Below are positions 1 through 11,329 of a DNA stretch of 64,000 nt, in pieces. The position numbers were made by a program, and so were the translations under genes. Positions within the stretch are counted from its first letter, which is position 1. Each line of letters begins with the position of its first letter. The DNA comes from Entoloma clypeatum (lineage: Eukaryota > Basidiomycota > Agaricomycetes > Agaricales > Entolomataceae): the NCBI GenBank assembly GCA_963565915.1, contig OY751490.1, positions 248,001 through 312,000 on the forward strand. The letters are read 5' to 3'. Under the pieces are notes generated by a model, which ran no database searches, was not told where the DNA came from, and saw only the letters and a program-made list of their open reading frames with translations.

Positions 1-838
1 GGAAGAAGTCGGCGAGCCTTATGGAAACGGTCCCGGCCGAATCTTGCCGGTGATGTTTCGTTCCAACTTCCAAAATGACTTTAATAATAACAGGGTCAGC
101 AGGGTAAAGTACTTTTGTTTGCAGGGTAAATCATGCATTGGCGAGGGGGTAGACTCGGATATTCGCGCGATTGACCAAGGTACTTACTCAGGCTGGAGTG
201 GATCTCAATCGAAGTTGAATCCGAGGGAGATGTGGTATCAGGAATCGGAGGGTGTGGGCGGCGCGTCTTCCACTGTCGCGAATTTTCACCCCGCTCATCA
301 TGAGTAGGTGATAGATTCCCGGTGTGAGAAGGCTGAAAATCGCCCTCCTGAGTAGACCGATCATTACGATTTCCAGGGGGATCACTGCTTTTGGCTAACC
401 CGCAAGCCAACCACAAGCCTTCAGAAATGTGGCTTTACTCTGAGTAAAAGAAGTTGCCGCCGGATATAGTTGTTTCCCTACAGTGCACTTGCCAAATCTC
501 GTCAACGCTACTGAACGTCCGAGGCGATCTATGGACCTGGTTTGGTTGCCATGTCGAACATCTGGGTCCACTGGATACTTGATTTACTTAATCATGGACC
601 TTTGCTCAAGAAGGTTCTCGGATGGCCAACCTCGTGCCTTCCTGCACCTCTCTGCACCTCGATTAGATGCTCATCTGTACTTGAACTTTTTACAAACAGC
701 ACCAAATCTTAACCCGAGTCTCCACAACACGCATACTTTGTTTCTCCTATGCATTCTGAAACCTTCCGAGTCACAGCGGCTGACGCCTTTAATTACGCAA
801 AATTCTAAATCTGACTTCCCCCCTCCCGCCATCGTTAA
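1..838. other. Intergenic, upstream of the MFS transporter
   Basis: Short open frames occur on both strands but none has a recognisable domain or a convincing set of splice sites. The last 300 bases before the transporter start are pyrimidine-rich, as in many fungal promoters. I see no TATA box that decides a start. The left edge could hold the end of a gene outside the window. Confidence 0.4.
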
Positions 839-3299
839 ATGTCGACCATGGCTCAACATCTCGAGGTGCCCTTAACACGGAGGTCAAGCATCGCGAGCGA
901 CCAAATGAGCCAGACAACCAAGGTCGGAGATGAAAAGGAGCTTGCATGCGGCTCCACTGCATCCCCAGAGACGAACAGGAGCACGTTCAAGTCGGTCATT
1001 CTGGTGTTGACGTGCACTTTTGCAATGATAGTCAATGTACGTCCTTTCATTTCAACTCATGGCCCGGCTGAACGGAGGATCATCTCAGAGCGCGAACAAT
1101 ACAGCAGTGTCAATCTCGCTTTCCACCATTGGCCGTAAACTGGACATCAAGCAAACGCAGCTTCAATGGCTCGTCTCTGCATATCCACTCAGCTCAGTAT
1201 GTCTTCATATGCTGTCGTCCTCCCCCCCCCCCTTTTCCGTGTTCACGTCTTCTATTCATTAGGGATGTCTTCTCCTCGTCTTTGGCCGCCTTGCAGACCT
1301 TTATGGCCGTAAGAGGGTCTTCATCCTGGGATCAGTCACGCTCGCCGCTTTTACCCTAGGTTGTGGTTTTGCTAACAGTCCGTCGTCTTCATCCTGGGAT
1401 TTTTTTTTTTCTGGATTCTCTTCTGATACCGCACTAGATTCTGTGACATTGGATATCCTACGAGGCTTCCAGGGCATAGGCGCTGCTGCGACAATACCCT
1501 CTGCTGTGAGTCACCCTCTTATTTTCGAGACGTTTTACTTACGCCACCTACAGTTGGGTATCCTTGCCCATGCGTTCCCCCCATCTCGCGCTCGTTCTGC
1601 GGCCTACGCAACGTTTGCCTCCGGGGCTCCCATTGGCGCCGCTTTCGGGAACGCGCTTGGCGGCGCTCTCACTCAGAAAACGGCGTATGTCCAGCAGTAT
1701 CTCAAGTCTATCGTATCGCTCACATTTTACCACCATTTCTGCAGTGAAACCTGGCGCAGTCCTTTCTTTCTTCAAACAGGAGTCACAGTCCTCTGTCTCC
1801 TGGGCGGGCTGTTCTCTTTCGACGCTGACGAGTTCTCTCCTGACATCGACCGCCGTGTCGACTGGCTCGGAACGTTCCTCGTAACCGCCGGTTTGGTTTT
1901 GATCGTCTTTGTCCTCGGACAGGGATCATACGCACCAAGGGGGTGGAAGACACCTTGTGGGTTCCTCAGCTCTTTTTTTGTATGATTCTCGCATCTCACG
2001 AGCCCGGGGAGACAGATATCATCGGCCTTCTCCTCACCGGCATATTGTTCATGACGCTTTTCATCCTTTGGCAGGCATACCTCGAGAAAGTGGCCTCTAC
2101 CCCTGATGCTTCAGGTTGTCCGACAAAAGCCGGCGGCAGCAGTTTCTCGGCATCGAAGAACGCCGATTCAGTGACCGTCAATCTGTCATGGCGGATGCCT
2201 CCACCGCTGATGAAGCTCTCTTTATGGCGCCGCGCAGATGGTCGTTTTGCGGCGATGATGTGTATAGCTTTCCTGACTTGGTGTACCTTTTGGTCCTGGG
2301 TGTTTTGGGCGCAGGTGTGCCGTTGCGTTTCCTCGCCTTTCGTATTCGAAATCCTACCCTCTTCCTCCTCAGCTATATTACCAAAAATACCTTCGCCACA
2401 CCCCTCTTGAAACCGTCGTCCGCCTCCTGCCCATGTTTGTCTCCGGTATCATATGCAACATCATCGTTGCTTCCGTCGTCGCACATGTCCCCATGGTCTA
2501 TCTCATCGGTAAGCTTCCCCCGCTCATCACACTCCCCAAAGGTCGTTATAGACTAAGCCGTTGTAGTCACGGGTACCTTTGGCTCTTCCCTCGCATGCCT
2601 CCTCTTCGCGACCATCGTTCCCAGCGCACCATACTGGGCTTTCGGCTTCCCAGGGGCGATAGTCGCCGTCGTCGGCGCCGACTTCGTCTTTGCGACCGGA
2701 ACGTTGTTCATATCACACGTCGCAGAGCCGCATGAGCAGAGCCTCGCCGGGGGCTTGTTCCAGACCATGACTCAGGTTAGTTTCTTTTTTCGTCCCCCCC
2801 CCCCCTCCCTTCCCTTCGACCTGAAGGTCGTGTTGACACGTTTTTTGTTTTTTTTTGTTTTTTTTTTTTTTTTCCGTCGTGCCAGCTCGGGACCTCGTTT
2901 GGTGTGGCGGTGACGACGGTGGTGTTTGATACTGTCACGCAGGGGCAGAAAACTGGGAGGCGTGCAGCGGATGGGCGGCCGCTGCGGCCTGGTTTGAAGA
3001 GCTACCAAGCTGCGCAGTGGGGTTGCTTTGCTTTTGGTGTGATCGGTGCGTTTTGCGTTGTCCCCTCACCTCGGGAGTCTTTTTTTTCTGAGATTCATCG
3101 GATTTGTTTTTTTTTTGTTTTTTTTTTTTGTTTTGTAGCTATGCTTTTGGCGATTTTGTTCTTTAGAGGCGTTGGTGTGCTCGGACAGAAGAAGGAGGTT
3201 AGGAATACCGGTGTTGAAGGTTGCTGTGAGGCAAAAGGCGGCGGGGTGCAAGGAGAGGGTGCAAAAGGGAAGCCGTCGCGCAGTTCTTGTCATTTTTAA
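839..3299 (+). CDS. MFS multidrug-type exporter (DHA2-like), intron-rich
   Basis: Integral membrane proton antiporter of the major facilitator superfamily, probably exporting small toxic compounds at the plasma membrane. The spliced protein starts MSTMAQHLEV and has a polar N-terminus of about 50 residues, then TM1 (VILVLTCTFAMIVN). The hallmark motif A, GRLADLYGRKRVF, follows, then LRGFQGIGAAATIPSA and the conserved block WRSPFFLQTGVTVL. Roughly nine introns are visible, for example after codon 66 at 1037 (acceptor 1088) and at 1197. Several have long T runs (2840-2875, 3105-3135). The C-terminus is a last helix (AMLLAILFFRGVG) and a basic tail ending SRSSCHF. The family is clear; the substrate cannot be told. 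Exact borders of the middle exons (2110-2400) are less certain. Confidence 0.88.
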
Positions 3300-4138
3300 T
3301 GTTAGCTATTCTGTTTTTTTGTTTTCTTTATCTGTACTTGATTAATGTCTAGAATACGCTGGACGAATGATCGAATGCTTTCCATTTGCAATGGGGGATG
3401 GGCGGAGGAGGATGGGCGAACGAAACTAGGACTTCCAGAAAGAAAAAATAAATTTGTCACTGAGGTTCTGATATGATGGCCGACCGGTCTCCGAGGGCCC
3501 CAGAGTTTTACCTTCGGATGGGGAACGACAGGCAGTCTGATATTGATGGGATATCTTCGACGACCTCTTCTCTGCGGTGGCGCTTGGCAGTTCGGCTTTC
3601 CATCCCTCTTTCTGCTTCTCTGGCATGACAAAGAATCTCGGGCGTCCGTTCATTCAATTGCTCGATGGCCCCAAAGGCAAAATATCAGCATGCGACTCGG
3701 AGATCCAGTCACGATTTTCACATCATAACAAAGATGGGGGTACAGTAGTACTACTCTGCCTTCAAAACGGACGGTCGGAAATAGAGGAAGTTCCAGGTAC
3801 TGTAACAAGGTACTACACGCACCAGGGATCTCAAACGACATACTTCGGATTCGAGGTAATTGGGGGATCGATATCTGAATGGTACAGACGGAAACGGAAT
3901 ACAAGAAAGGAGTGATTTGACGGTCTTCCATTGGAAAGTCGAGAGCCTCGTAGGATGAAATATAAGGGAGAGTGCAGAGATACTCGACGCAAGTACCAAG
4001 ATTTGGGAAAGGACGGATGATTCTGAAGATCCTAAGAAGAAAATAGAAAATCGTAGTGTCCTGTCCTTCACCGTACGATACCAACGTGGGACTGTCCAGA
4101 GCAGTCGGTAACGAAATCAAGAATAAATAAATAAATAA
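3300..4138. other. Intergenic between convergent genes, nothing recognised
   Basis: About 840 bases between the 3' ends of the transporter and the Ser/Pro-rich gene. Open frames of 60-156 codons exist on both strands, but their translations show no domain or consistent splicing. T-rich and AT-rich stretches (about 3310-3340 and 4110-4140) could serve transcript termination for both genes. Confidence 0.4.
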
Positions 4139-5520
4139 TCAGTGGTAGCCGAGGACGAGATGCATCCTTCGAAGCTTCTTCAACACTTTCCGCCACCACG
4201 CCTGCGGACCTGTCAACTTTGCTTCAGCTGCGGCGTCGCCTCTTTCCGCCTTTGTGCTCGTCGTCGACCTGGGTTCAGACGCGCTGACAGATGGCGGACG
4301 AGATGGGGTTGGACTTGGGAGGTGTGAGGAATAGACGGAGGGAGATTCCCGGCCTGAGGCAGAGTCAGTTGTACGGAGGACGCCACGATTGAACCAGCTC
4401 GTTCTTTCGCTGACCCCGAGGCCTAAATCTAGGGTGTCGTTGATACCGAGGTCCATGTCTATTCCCGTATCCAGCTGCCCGATTTCTTCTGGCGTCATGA
4501 GTGGTGCTGCGCCCATGGATGAAGAAGGGTCAATGGCAGGTGCCGCCTGCTCAGGATTGGCGCTGGAGGACTCCGAGTCGGCGCGCGAGGTCGAAGCGCT
4601 ACCACTGGACGTTCCCGCCGTCGAGTTGGCCGATTCCAGCACGGTATGTATGAACGACCCCCACTCTTCGGGTTTCTCCTGACCGAGTCCCTCGATCCGA
4701 ATTTCAGGAGTAGGAGTTTCCAAGGCCTTTTCTGCAGCGAAAGACCGGCTTCGACTACGAACAGGGAGCGTGGACGGACGGCGAGGCAGGATAGCGTGGG
4801 TAAGAAGATTCCAATCCGGCGAGACCGATCGCTGCGATGGGCGCCGGGCTGATTCGAAAGAAGTGGCCCGCACTTCTGAGAAGAGGAAACCGTCTTCGCT
4901 CGCCTCCTCTACACCGGTCCTGCCCCATTCAATCCTCCTGTTTCTGTCGATGGGGGTTCCACGGCCGATATATCTCTTCAACGGCAGCGAGCCGCGAACT
5001 GTGTGCACCGAAGGCGTATGTAGTGGAGAAAGGCTTCTTGGAGAATGGATGGGGGACGGGGATGTCGCGGCAGAGTGGACCGAGAAAGATCGCCGCGATG
5101 AAGGAGAGGCAGTGGGCGACGGAATTCGGAGCTCGAGGTCAATAACAGAGTCAGGAGGGGAAGTAGGAGGGGAAAGACAGGATAGGTCGAGTTCGAAATC
5201 CTTGAATCCCTCAAAAGTGGGGATTCCGATGATAGCTTCCGGGGGGGCACGACTGGCAACGTCGTCACCGTCGAACTCTCGAAGAGGCACGGCCGTCGCT
5301 TCAACCTGCGCTGCTGCAATGGCATCTTGGATTGCCTTTGGATCGACCCTGCATGACGAAGAAAGAAAAATGTGTCAGGGCATCTGTTGGGGGGGAAAAG
5401 AGAGTTACATACATTTCTGTGACTGGTCTGTGAATGTAACCAGACAATGCGGGATTTTGTGGCGTTTCTGTGATATTGCGGAGGCGAACAAGTGAGAGAG
5501 AAAGGGAAGGCTTGTCCTAC
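4139..5520 (-). CDS. Ser/Pro-rich hypothetical protein
   Basis: Not recognised as a named family. The main exon (5350-4139) encodes nearly 400 residues rich in Ser, Pro, Thr and Arg with many SP/TP pairs, which suggests a disordered, phosphorylated protein. It has a short ordered-looking block KRYIGRGTPIDRNRRIEWGR and ends with a basic stretch, WWRKVLKKLRRMHLVLGYH. An upstream exon joins through an intron with donor GTATGT near 5415 and acceptor CAG near 5350, recreating a split Met codon (RPVTEM-VDPKAIQDA). The open frame in that exon reaches back to about 5517, where an AG lies, so a further 5' exon with the true start is likely; I could not fix it. The RGTP block recurs in the protein at 18691-22175. 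Confidence 0.6.
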
Positions 5521-6388
5521 GCAAGTAGCGGAGCAAAGAGACAGAAGGATAACAAAGTCATCCACTCTCGTCCACGCGCCGTGGAGTGCTCGGCAAACTA
5601 TCGATCGTTGGCGTTCTGGAAACATGAGGAAACGGCGATTACGTTCCCAACGTTGTGTGCCTGACGCCGGAACACCTAATTTTGACTACAGCGCGTTTGA
5701 CCGGCGCGGGAGAAGAAATCTTGAGGCAATGTAAAGAACACGTGAGAAAGCGAGCCCATCTGCCAGCAGGGATATGAATATATTTGAATATGCATCGTCC
5801 TCTTCCTGTGTTGTTGGTGTACGGCGCTGATGTCTGATTAGTTATTGTCCGGGGGCACCCGAATTCTAAACAAATCACGAAGGTGACTTTGGGTCAAACG
5901 AACTCTTGATCCCTGCGAGGAAAGGAAACTGTCCAGACGTTTCGAATCGTAATGCGGCATTTCATTACGTCCAAAAAAAGTCATCAAGTAAACGGTTGTG
6001 ACGCCGCTCGAGGACCAACTTGAGCTTCAGACTGCTGAATTTGTCGAGACGCTCACATCATGGTCACCACGAATTGTTTCTAGTGAAAGAACGGAAGGGG
6101 AATGCACTGAGGGTTGGGAAAGAGTCTTCAAGAAGCGGGGAAACAGAGCCACACCTTAGCGAGCAGGACGCCCAGTCGGAGCCATCAGCCATAATGATGA
6201 TGGCCTGGGGAACCTCTCCTATAAACATGATCTGATTTGAATCACTGGCAGGAAACCAATGGGCGGTTGGAACTTGCTTTCAAGATTGCTGGGGGCATCC
6301 CTCCTGAAAAAAACAACTAATTTGTTTCCATCACGTGATGAGTGACGCGTGACGCGTGTCAAATCCGCTGTGTTTCTTTGAAGTCGAC
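5521..6388. promoter_or_regulatory. Divergent intergenic region with two CACGTG boxes
   Basis: This stretch separates the Ser/Pro-rich gene (-) from the BTB gene (+), so it should hold both promoters and probably a missing 5' exon of the minus-strand gene. Palindromic CACGTG boxes lie at 5739-5744 and 6332-6337; the second is about 50 bases before the BTB start and is followed by two GACGCGT-type repeats. CACGTG is the binding site of bHLH regulators in fungi; occupancy here is inference. Confidence 0.4.
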
Positions 6389-7343
6389 ATGGACGAGCCC
6401 GGAGACTGCCAGCAGCGAACTTCAGAAACATGTAAGCGATCCTATCAGTTTATCTCGTTTGATGATCAAGTATTTCCTTCCAGTCAACTCCTCAGACGCT
6501 GATCTGGTCTTCCAATCTTCAGATGGCGTTCGCTTCCATGTTCATTCGAAATATCTCGAGAACACGAGTGGCGGTTTCGCGCCTACCGAATTCCCCGTAA
6601 GGGATGAAGTCATCAAACTCCAAGAGACGGCAGAGACACTGGAGCTGATGTTCCAGTTTGTGTATCCGCGCCGACAACCCGCGTTAGAATCTATTCCCTT
6701 CTCCTCCCTTGCAGCGCTGGCAGAAGCATCAGAAAAATATCAAATGTATCCATCTATGCAGCTATGCCACATATACATGACGTGCGTGGATCTATTGCTT
6801 TTGTCTCTTTGAATTCGACAGGTGTCGTTCGCAGGAAAGCCGTGTCGACACATCCCGCCGTAGTCCTTGCTTATGCCCTGAAGCACGATTATTCGGAATT
6901 AATGGACAAAGCGGCGCCAAATGTAGCTTATAATGGGATAATCGCAACGGGATTTGGGGCTCCGTCTTACCATCTTCTCGTGACATGGGTGAGTGCCGCC
7001 TGTTTACCCGCTACCCCAGCTCGCCGACCCACCTTCTCAGATACGTTATCATGAGGCACGCGAAAGCGCCCGTCACAGAATCGTTACCGCTGTCCCGCCA
7101 AACCACGTGGGTGACGAATATAGAATGCCAATATGCCATCTTTGGGTGAACAAGAAGATGAACGCTCTCCAGGCGCTTGGAACGTTTGCTACAGAAAGCG
7201 AACTTTTGACGGCCACGGCCTCTATTAACACAAGTCCGGGTGACCTCGCGTGTTGTCATCAGGCCACAAACCAGTGGCGCTCCACCATCAATTCAGTTCT
7301 TTCGAGTCTTCCTTCGTTTAGTACCTTAGCCGTCCAGTCTTAA
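6389..7343 (+). CDS. BTB/POZ domain protein
   Basis: Member of the large agaricomycete family of short BTB-domain proteins, thought to act as protein-interaction adaptors; target unknown. Exons by hand: 6389-6431, 6484-6781, 6835-6988, 7041-7343. The BTB fold starts with SSDADLVFQSSDGVRFHVHS (D-x-D then V-x-F-x-V-H, the usual signature), continues through KLQETAETLELMFQFVYP and LAALAEASEKYQMY, and the second half has the family pattern HPAVVLAYALKHDY. The protein is about 265 residues, normal for the family, with an intact frame across all junctions. The start is the first in-frame ATG, just downstream of a CACGTG box. It faces the AlkB-type gene tail to tail, about 160 bases apart. Confidence 0.85.
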
Positions 7344-7501
7344 TTCCTGCCGGGCTATCATGTCTGCGAATCCATTTGGCTACCACCGAATCTATTGAGG
7401 ACCCAAGTGAAATTTGAGCCTTGATGTTATGGCGCGGCTTCTTGATTTTATGTGGATGAATGAGCGCAAAGTTTCGGATTTGTGCGTCTTGCCTTCCTCC
7501 T

Positions 7502-8489
7502 TCATGACTCGAGCTGCCGAAATGTGAGGCTGATCCGACCCTCTTTTACTTTGGGTTCCCTGGTAAGGCATATACCGTGAGCCACGACCACCGATGCCCA
7601 TAATGATACAACGCACTTGGGAATTTGATGCTTCCAAAATCTCTGCGTATCCCCTTGCATGACCAGCAGTGAACCGGAATCCAGCGTCCATTGCAGCCGC
7701 TTTCTCCTTTGAACAGTAGGAGCTTCATCGTCGGGGATTTGTCCGGATAGAGCTCTCACGGCACTCTTCGGTGTGACGCGGGGTTTCTTGCATTGTCGGT
7801 TGGCTACTTTGAGGGGGTCGTAACTCATGATGAAGGTTCGCGGCGCACCGAGCGAGACAGATGCAATGATTCTCATCAAATCGAGCCAGAATCAAAAAAA
7901 AAAAACACCGTAAAGGACAGACAGCCGACCTGTTCTCCTGGTTGTCTCTGTGATTCCCGATGTAGACGTTGCCATCCTCGTAGAGGTTGAGCATGACATG
8001 GTTGAAAATCACCCCGAGCCTTTCCTCCACTTCGTCCTGGATTTTTCGAAGCAGGGGCGGGTACTCGTATCGCATGTCCACCATCTGTCCGCTATACTTC
8101 AGCGTGAGCTGCGAATCTGTTGCATAGGCTGCTTAGAATGGTGAACATGACCGTGAACAGTTCTATAACGTCCGGGGGTACGCACCGGCGATCTTCCGAG
8201 ACTGTATAGCCTCCTTTCCGTACACCTTGAGCTTGGGTTGGTACCCTAGAACACTGCGCGTTTGAGTTCACGGATGTGGCTGGAATACATAACTGAAACT
8301 GAGCGCACAACTGTCCAGTTTGAGCAAGTCATCATACCACTCGTTGGCGGTGGTATCGCCAATGAAAGAGGGGATATAGAAAACATCCGCCTTCGGCCCC
8401 ATATCTTGCACTCGGGACTCTTCAAGGTTCTGCACTTGTTGGACCTCTGCCAGTGTTTCCGTTCGTGGACGTTTTATGGGACGAGACAT
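7502..8489 (-). CDS. AlkB-like 2OG-Fe(II) dioxygenase (ALKBH2/3 type)
   Basis: Fe(II)/2-oxoglutarate dioxygenase expected to remove alkyl groups from DNA or RNA bases by oxidative demethylation. Exons by hand: 8489-8309, 8245-8186, 8128-7930, 7871-7502. The spliced protein (about 270 residues) has the nucleotide-lid region WYQPKLKVYGKEAIQSRKIA, the iron ligands H-x-D in NHRDNQEN, the block SLGAPRTFIM, the third ligand His in RFWKHQIPK, and the RxxxxxR 2OG-binding segment near the end (RISLTFRQL). The N-terminus starts MSRPIKRPRTE, basic enough for a nuclear signal. All catalytic residues look present, so it should be active. Substrate choice between DNA and RNA cannot be read from the sequence. 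Confidence 0.9.
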
Positions 8490-9041
8490 GACTGACTCGG
8501 AGCGCGTTACTAAGGGCCAAATGCCAAAGTTAACACTGCGTAAGGTTTTGTAAGGGCCCATTCAAGAATGAAACGACATACGGAGACACCGGCGAATTGA
8601 AGCAATATAGTGGAATGGAATTGTCTAAGGAATAATAATGTTACAAATGGTGGAACAGTACATAAGATAGCGCTCATGCAGAACGCGCTAATATCACGTG
8701 CTGTGACATGACTGTGACTAATAATTAGTGTCGCGTCCCCCGCGTACTCGATCCCTTTCCCGACATCTAACTCCCGCGCTGTCGGCATGAATACGCGTTC
8801 GGGAATGAAATCAGTATCAACTGCTCTATCATTTGACGCGTCGTGTGGGTGTGGTGTCCAAAACGGGACTTTTTGTCGATGATTTGACATTCTTGTGAGC
8901 ATCAGGCTGTCTGGGGGTAACTAAACACAGGTTCTTGTCTAGGCATCTTTTGTAGAAAGGAGCGCATCGAACGCATCGAACATGTCGAAATACATTGATT
9001 AACGAGAAGAAGATAAGAATGAATGCTGATTCTGGTAACAC
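8490..9041. other. Upstream region of the AlkB-like gene
   Basis: No gene seen. A CACGTG box lies at 8695-8700, about 210 bases before the AlkB-like start. The right end abuts the fold-back element. Confidence 0.4.
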
Positions 9042-9518
9042 AGGATCGCCGGACCAATGTTCCTCTCGTGAACATAGTGAACAAAAGGATGATGTAATAT
9101 CGTATTTTTTATCTTGATAAATGATGTGAACATTGATTGATGCATTTTATATAAGCACAACCTGAGCCATGAATGTTTTCATGTGACAGGTTAAATAAGA
9201 AATGTTCGACTTGTGTTCCTGTTTTCGTTCCTGTTTTCCCTCACGATTCTCGCCTACAGGTGGGCGAGGTTTCTAGGCTCCTAAACCATCCCCTCGACAA
9301 GCTTGAACGTGTTCGCTATGCTATATGTGACCTCATTGTTTGGTTCACCCTTAACTACAAACAAACCTAAAAACGCGAACAAGCTTGTGAGGGGCTGGCA
9401 AATGATGCCTTTCCAATCATCACAGACACTTACCTTTTGCTGATGGAACCCATCAAAAACACTTTAATCCTAACCCAGGGTTTGATTACACCCCTTGCTT
9501 AAACAGGTATACCCTAAT
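9042..9518 (+). repeat. Left arm of the fold-back element
   Basis: This is the reverse complement of 10039-10451. It starts AGGATCGCCGGACCAATG and ends at ACAGGTATACCCTAAT. Confidence 0.8.
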
Positions 9519-10038
9519 TTATTCTGTCCGAATTGAGAAAAGTCCATCATGCATCAGGTCAAGTGCCCACGGACAAAGTATATGTATATAACAACTTTGG
9601 TAGAGTATCATGTGGCCCATGGAGCACGTACAAAATATCCTGAACAATGGTGTGACAGCCAGCAATTTTGTTGTACTTCTCTTGCAAAATATTGCAAGCT
9701 ATCCCAACACAATTGAAAGCATCCAGAGGAAGGGGGGAGAGATACTAGAAGTGTTCAGCAGGATTCCAGGGATCCAGCAGATAGCAACGAGGCATGCAGT
9801 GGGAACAACCCAAGAAGTGTGTATGCGCAAGGTGGAATTGGTGCAACGGCCACGACATCCTTCCCATGGTATAATATTAGCCAGTGCGACCTGGATTTGA
9901 AACCAGCATGGGCACTTCTGGAACCTTCTCTGAATGAGAGCTTGGACTTGTGCAGCAGTCCATGTGGGATTTGAATCCCCATTTGAGGCATTATTCATGA
10001 TGCATGAGGGATGGTGTAAGACCACGCGACTTGGAAAG

Positions 10039-10451
10039 ATTAGGGTATACCTGTTTAAGCGAGGCATGTAATCAAACCCTGGGTTAGGATTAAAGTGTTT
10101 CTGACGGGCTCCATCAGCAAAAGGTAAGTGTCCATGATGATCGGAAAGGCATCATTTGCCAGCCCCTCACAAGCTTGTTTAGGTTTGTTTGTAGTTAAGG
10201 GTGAACCAAACAATGAGGTCATATATAGCATAGCGAACACGTTCAAGCTTGTCGAGGGGATGGTTTAGAAGCCTGGTTTTCCCTTGGAACATTTATTATT
10301 TAACCTGTCACATGAAAACATTCATGGCTCAGGTTGTGCTTATATAAAATGCATCAATCAATGTTCACATCATTTATCAAGATAAAAAATACTATATTAC
10401 ATCATCCTTTGTTCACTATGTTCACGAGAGGAACATTGGTCCAGCGATCCT
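10039..10451 (-). repeat. Right arm of the fold-back element
   Basis: This is the reverse complement of 9042-9518. It is shorter because it lacks the roughly 50- and 8-base insertions found in the left arm, and probably stands closer to the original arm. Confidence 0.8.
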
Positions 10452-10654
10452 ATGTATAATGATCTTGTAAAATGGGACCAAATCAAAGATCCGGCCCCAC
10501 AGATATCTCCTAATGTATGATACTTACAACTCTGTGGGACGCGATTGTCGGATTTCGGACAATAGGTTATGCCATTAGAGTTTTGGTGAAATCTGTCGAA
10601 ATGTCACGCAAAATCACGTGACGTTAGCGTGTTATGCATACGCCCCATCTTACA

Positions 10655-11323
10655 AATCTCAGTTCCCTTCTTCAAGTCCTTGTTGACATTCAACGGAGGA
10701 ATGAAATCTCACAGTCTCGTATGCGCTCGTCGTCAATATCAACAGGCCCTTTTCAATGCACCTCTCGACAACACGGTTCGACAGAACTGTGGACTGTCAG
10801 CCTTGGTGACAGGGTCGAATTTAGCGCCAGGACCATTCGGGGACGTGAACTCAACCGCCACCATCAAGCCGCGCCCTCAGACATCGAGGATGTAATGTGC
10901 GAGCTCGGGCTCCTTTTGAAGAGCGTGCAGGTAGTCAAACAACTCGGTGGATCTGCGTGATTCAGCGGTACAATCAGCATGTTGAGAGATCGAGGGCAGG
11001 GTACCGGGCTTGAACGTTTGCAATGATGTTCTCCTCCTGGAAAGCCTCGACGACAGCAACAGCTACTGCGCAGGATGAGTCCGCGGAGGAACTTTGGGGC
11101 AGCAGGGACATAGCCGCCTTCACCCAGGAGGAGTTTCACTATGATGGCAGCGGTGTCGCGCAGCGAGAAGCAGGTCGAGTTGGTAGAGAGATTGAGAAAC
11201 GAGAGTAAAAGATGGCATGGAAGGAGGGGGGTTGTGTTGGTGCCAGTATGGGAAAGGAATCGCGAAAGTTCCGGGCTGCAGGTACGGTTTGAGACGGGAG
11301 TATCAGATATCAAGAAAAATACT
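10655..11323 (-). pseudogene. Decayed partial copy of the adjacent GABA transaminase gene
   Basis: This stretch closely repeats 14471-15498, the 3' half of the intact class-III aminotransferase gene, in the same orientation and with intron sequence retained, so it arose from DNA duplication and not from a retrocopied mRNA. It has lost about 334 bases of the source (roughly 14905-15238, joined at CTGCGCAGGA/TGAGTCCGCGG), 10 bases at the intron donor after the [11 protein letters not shown] exon, and about 18 bases near 11160. Substitutions and single-base changes are scattered. The active-site-lysine region is within the large deletion. It cannot encode a transaminase. It lies only 200 bases from the fold-back element. 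Confidence 0.9.
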
Positions 11324-11329
11324 TCCTGG

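Larger units (their letters stand above)
9042..10451. mobile_element. Fold-back element with long terminal inverted repeats
   Basis: The left arm (about 9042-9518) and the right arm (about 10039-10451) are reverse complements. Over the outer 140 bases I count only about two differences, so the structure is young or gene-converted. The left arm carries two insertions relative to the right: about 50 bases near 9205-9260 (with a doubled GTTCCTGTTTTC) and 8 bases near 9370. The central 520 bases have no coding capacity I recognise. No target-site duplication is evident at AGGATCGC/GCGATCCT. It could be a non-autonomous fold-back transposon or a tail-to-tail duplication; no transposase is present either way. 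Confidence 0.75.

Noticed and set aside
3650..4120. 156-codon minus-strand frame between the transporter and the Ser/Pro-rich gene
   Set aside because: No domain, no conserved motif, and composition like noncoding sequence.
9590..9976. Possible tRNA gene inside the fold-back element
   Set aside because: T-arm-like motifs only; no matching acceptor stem or A box.
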